From assembly GCA_033439295.1 (NCBI GenBank), contig JAVTLE010000011.1, positions 372,082 through 436,081 of the forward strand: 64,000 nucleotides of DNA, in the 5' to 3' direction. Below are positions 60,912-64,000 of this stretch, piece after piece; the stretch's first letter is position 1, and the number at the start of each line of letters is the position of its first letter. The position numbers were made by a program, and so were the translations under genes. The DNA is from Deuterostichococcus epilithicus. Its lineage: Eukaryota; Chlorophyta; Trebouxiophyceae; Prasiolales; Stichococcaceae. The notes beneath the pieces are model-generated. The model saw nothing but the letters and a program-made list of their open reading frames with translations. It was not told the origin of the DNA and did no database searches.

Positions 60912-63802
60912 ATGCCTTCAGATCGGAGGCCTCAGCTGCGATCGGTCATCAAGAGGGTACACCCTGATCTGTTTGCGGCACACCCCGACGCCCGGGCGAC
61001 CAACGCCAAGTCGCTCAAGGTGGGTGACTAATTTTGCCATGCCCAAGCGCAGCCGCTGCCGATCGTCGCTGCATGCAGCAAATAACCGCATCGTCTGCTT
61101 CATTGCTCATCCGGCTGACATCCGCCTTGCAAGCGCGCAGTTGCTGAACGCCTACTGCGATAAGCTGGCTTCGGGACAGCTGCCGTCCCAGGCGCAGATC
61201 ACATTCTTTGTACGGCACCCCGCCGCAAACGCAGCCCCAGGTTCAGGGCCGGCACCGGAAGCCATGATTGCTTCTGGTGGCGACGCTGCTGGCGCCGCTG
61301 CCACGCAAGCTGTCGATGGCCTCTGCCGCATTGAGGCGTCACTGCCAGCGCGCGGGTCGCTGGCGCCGCTGCTGCACGCCTTTGGCCTGCTGTCTGACGC
61401 GGAGCTGCAGCAGGAGGACCAGCAGGGCGGACCAGGTGGCTGCCTTGCCGTGATTGCTGTCATTCTGACTTCACGGACTGAGGCTGGGGCACCGGGCGAC
61501 CCTGGTGTCGTGCAGCAGCCCGCTAAGTCTGCCGGCGGCACGGCCATGCGGTCTGTTGCAACAGCTGCGTTGTGCAGCGAAAAGCATTTGCGCTCGCATA
61601 GGGTTGAAGGGAAAACCATAGAAACAATGTCGCTCAACGCTGCGGGCGCAGGCGGCCAGGACCGGAACCTGGTGGCCTGGCTGCACGAGATGGTGTCGGA
61701 GGCGGTGCGGGCGGCGGAGGACGCCGAGTGCATGGCAGCGGCGGTGCGGCAGCAGCATGCGGCCATCCTGCGAACCTACCGTCTCGCAGATCTGCAGGTG
61801 CTTTCGCGCCGACATGCGCGGATACCTTGGGTCTGGAGGGAACGCACACCTGCAGGTTTGGGCCGGATGGCGAGCACCGCGGGGAGGGGAGTCCATGCCG
61901 CAGCCCCACGCCGGTGTCTGCCGAGGCGCACTGCCTGCACGAAGCGCAACGCGCCTCAGCGCCACATCGCTGCGCTCTCCACGAGCTTGAGTGCTGCAGT
62001 AGGGGCCAGCGCGGCAGTGACTGCGGGGGGCACGGGGAGCGCACCACCGGCTCCGTTGTCGGTGCACCGACGTTTGATGCTCCAGCAGGGCGCGGATCGG
62101 GTGTGCACACAACCTGCAGGCGGGCAGCGCGCTGACGGCGGGCCCCTCGGAGCTGCAGCGCTGGCTGCACGCGCTGGACATGCTGGATGCGGCGCTGTCG
62201 CTGCTGGCGGAGGGTGACGCGGCGCGCTACGCAGGGCTGTCGGTGCGGCTGCTGCAGTCGGACGGCGAGGAGCCGGAGGGCTGGTCGGTGCCGGCGGGCA
62301 GCCCCCACGGCCCTGCCAGCCAGCAGGTAGGCGGACGGGTGGAAGTAGGAAGTCGACTTGTGCTCGTGCGGGACCGGGACTGGGTGCCGTCTCAGGCAGG
62401 TGCAGGGTGTGTCGCCCACCCCGCTGGTTCCTTGTCTGCACACTCCGCTGCACCACAGTCAGTGTGCACAGCCCTGCGCATGGGAGCAGCAAGTCACTCA
62501 TCGCCGCCGGGCCGCAGCAGCACACGCCCAGCAGGGCTGGCCTCTCGCCGCGATGGGCCAGCTCGCCATGCGGGTAGCTGCTGCCTGTGCTGACTGCCGA
62601 TCGGGTTCCTCACAGCAAATTTCTACTGTCTATTCTTGCTGCAGACGCACTGTTGTCGAGCAGCGGCCGCCTGCACCTCGTGGCAGACGAGGCGGCATAT
62701 GGCAAACTGTCGGACTGTCAGCTGGGTGGAGAGGTCCATCTGTGTGGAGTCAATAATTCCCGAGCTCGACTCGACGTGCCGATGGGCACAGAAGCAACGT
62801 GAAGGCTGTTTCACCATGCGCCACAGACACACGTGTCGAGCAGCGGCTGCCTGCACATCGTGGCGGACGAGCGGCACATGCTGGAGGCGATCGACTCGCT
62901 GGACCTGCAGCGCGCACGGCTGCTGGCCCGCCTGTCTGCCTTCTGGAGCCAGCAGGCCCAGTGCGAGCCTCTGCCTACCAGACCCTGAACCCGCTCCCCT
63001 CCTCCCTGTGGGTAGATGCTGCTGCTGTCCGTCTGCCGTCCAGCAACGATCATGCTGCTTTATGTGAACTTTTGCAAACAAATGGATAAGCTTGACGTGT
63101 CCGGCGGCGTTGCCCGCTGCGTGAGGCAGTGCCGCTGCAGAGTTTGCAGAGTTGACGCCTGCGCCACACACCCCGCAGGTCACTGGTTCCGGCGGTGCGC
63201 CGCCTGCTGGGCGTGGCGGCGGTGTGGCATGACTCGGGCGCAGATCTGGCCTCGCAGCGCTTTGTGCTGTGGGCCAGCCGGCTGCTGGAAGCAGAGGAGG
63301 CGGCGGGCGCCTACCAGCACGTGCTCCAAGCGGCGGCGGAGCCCAGCGGCGGCGCAGATGCGAATGGCAGCAGCAGCGGCGACGCCATGGCGGGCGCCCG
63401 AGGCAGCGAAAACGCCGGCAGCAGCACGAGCGCTGCCGCTCGTACCAGCGGCGGCGGCGGGGCGCCGCTGCCGCTGTCGGTGCTGGTGCACTGCGATGCG
63501 GACGGGCCGCCCGTCGAGCTGCTCGCCTCCCGTCGCCTGCTGCAGGTGGGACATCGCTGCGTGTTGGGGGTTGGTTGCTGTCCTTGTGATCGTTCGACGT
63601 AGCTGCCGGCCCCTGCTGAAGGTGACTCCGCACAGGAGGCCGCCTGCTGCCTGACGCTGTCAGCGCTGCATATGTGCTGCCGGACCCGCCTGGCATTCGT
63701 GTTGCTAAGGGAAAACGCGACATCCTGGCAGCAGACCTCGGCAGACCAAAATACCTTGCCTTGGTCCTAATCAACCATTTCACCGCAACACTGCAGCAGT
63801 GA
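60912..63802 (+). CDS. TCAIM-like mitochondrial protein (DUF4460/DUF4461)
   Basis: Homologue of animal TCAIM, a mitochondrial protein of unclear mechanism. Exons: 60912-61019, 61141-61435, 61652-61797, a poorly resolved exon within about 61845-62100, 62120-62326, 62827-62960, 63179 to about 63545, and a last exon ending at TGA 63802. Exon 1 (VHPDLFAAHPDARATNAKSL) and exon 2 (LNAYCDKLASGQLPSQAQIT, FFVRHP) match the DUF4460 start of TCAIM; LVAWLHEMVSEAV, RWLHALDMLDAALSLL and SSGCLHIVADERHMLEAIDS match later regions. Phases agree for the well-placed junctions. The intron 61436-61651 is 216 nt, a multiple of three with no stop, so it could be retained. The final junction is ambiguous (donor at 63545 or about 12 bases earlier). 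Confidence 0.8.
62641..62695 (+). repeat. Intronic echo of the 5' end of TCAIM-like exon 62827-62960
   Basis: The acceptor and first about 50 bases of the exon (SSSGCLHIVADE) are echoed 182 bp upstream. The copy reads a close match but carries an extra base that shifts the frame. It has a strong acceptor of its own (cttgctgcag). Confidence 0.9.
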
Positions 63803-64000
63803 CGCGCATCCCGACTGTCCAGCAGTCGGCGGCCGGTCGCCATGGGGACAAAATCCCAGCAGGGCACAGCTGCGCCATTCGCAAAGCCCAAACCCTGCTG
63901 CAGGCCCAACATCCCTGTTCTGAAGGTCTACTAGGAAGGCCGTCACCGGCGCCCCCGCTCGTGCGCAGGTTCGGCACGACTGCCCGCCGGAGGCGCTGCT

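Noticed and set aside
60973-62217. Single uninterrupted 414-codon plus-strand reading
   Set aside because: Part is real (TCAIM-like exons), but it reads through introns. Conserved segments and splice phases support the exon model instead.
1-64000. tRNA, rRNA, transposon or virus-derived genes
   Set aside because: I looked for tRNA B-box patterns, transposase, reverse transcriptase and integrase motifs and terminal repeats and saw none that I could support. A covariance-model and profile search would be decisive.

Overview
This is a GC-rich nuclear window from a eukaryote, almost certainly a green alga and most like a Chlorella-type trebouxiophyte. The grounds are many short spliced introns (GT-AG with some GC-AG), Ser/Thr/Pro-rich cell-wall protein repeats, a plant-type histidine biosynthesis enzyme, a plant-type 3-dehydroquinate synthase II homologue, and a CEP104/FAP256 homologue. 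I see no operons, tRNA, rRNA, CRISPR array or recognisable mobile element. A few single N bases and one N cluster mark assembly gaps.

Layout. 1-13742 (minus): a giant secreted protein with at least six fibro-slime domains joined by Pro/Thr/Ser linkers; its middle is a near-perfect tandem array of a 1908-bp exon+intron unit. 15639-23477 (minus): CEP104/FAP256, with jelly-roll, coiled-coil and TOG regions and an unexpected tetratricopeptide tail. 24759-27172 and 29621-31427 (minus): two paralogous bZIP transcription factors with matching exon layout. 32452-32760 (minus): last exon of an unidentified Cys-containing protein. 34165 to about 36600 (minus): ATP phosphoribosyltransferase. 37980-40207 (plus): organellar ribosomal protein bS18 with a long N-terminal extension. 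41880-42840 (minus): a small unidentified gene. 43993-47138 (plus): 3-dehydroquinate synthase II. 47826-54647 (minus): a receptor-like TKL protein kinase. 55485-59975 (minus): an AAAP amino acid permease. 60912-63802 (plus): a TCAIM-like DUF4460/DUF4461 protein.

The genes do not form a pathway. They are ordinary housekeeping, cell-surface and signalling genes. Three divergent pairs (permease/TCAIM-like, unidentified/DHQS II, HisG/bS18) leave candidate bidirectional promoters of about 0.9-1.4 kb.

The most striking pattern is what I call exon echoes. In at least five genes, an intron contains one or more decaying same-orientation copies of the end of the neighbouring exon, usually with its splice site. 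Donor-side echoes lie about 80-140 bp downstream of the true donor; acceptor-side echoes lie about 160-350 bp upstream of the true acceptor. Together with the tandem exon array of the fibro-slime gene, this suggests frequent local tandem duplication across exon-intron borders.
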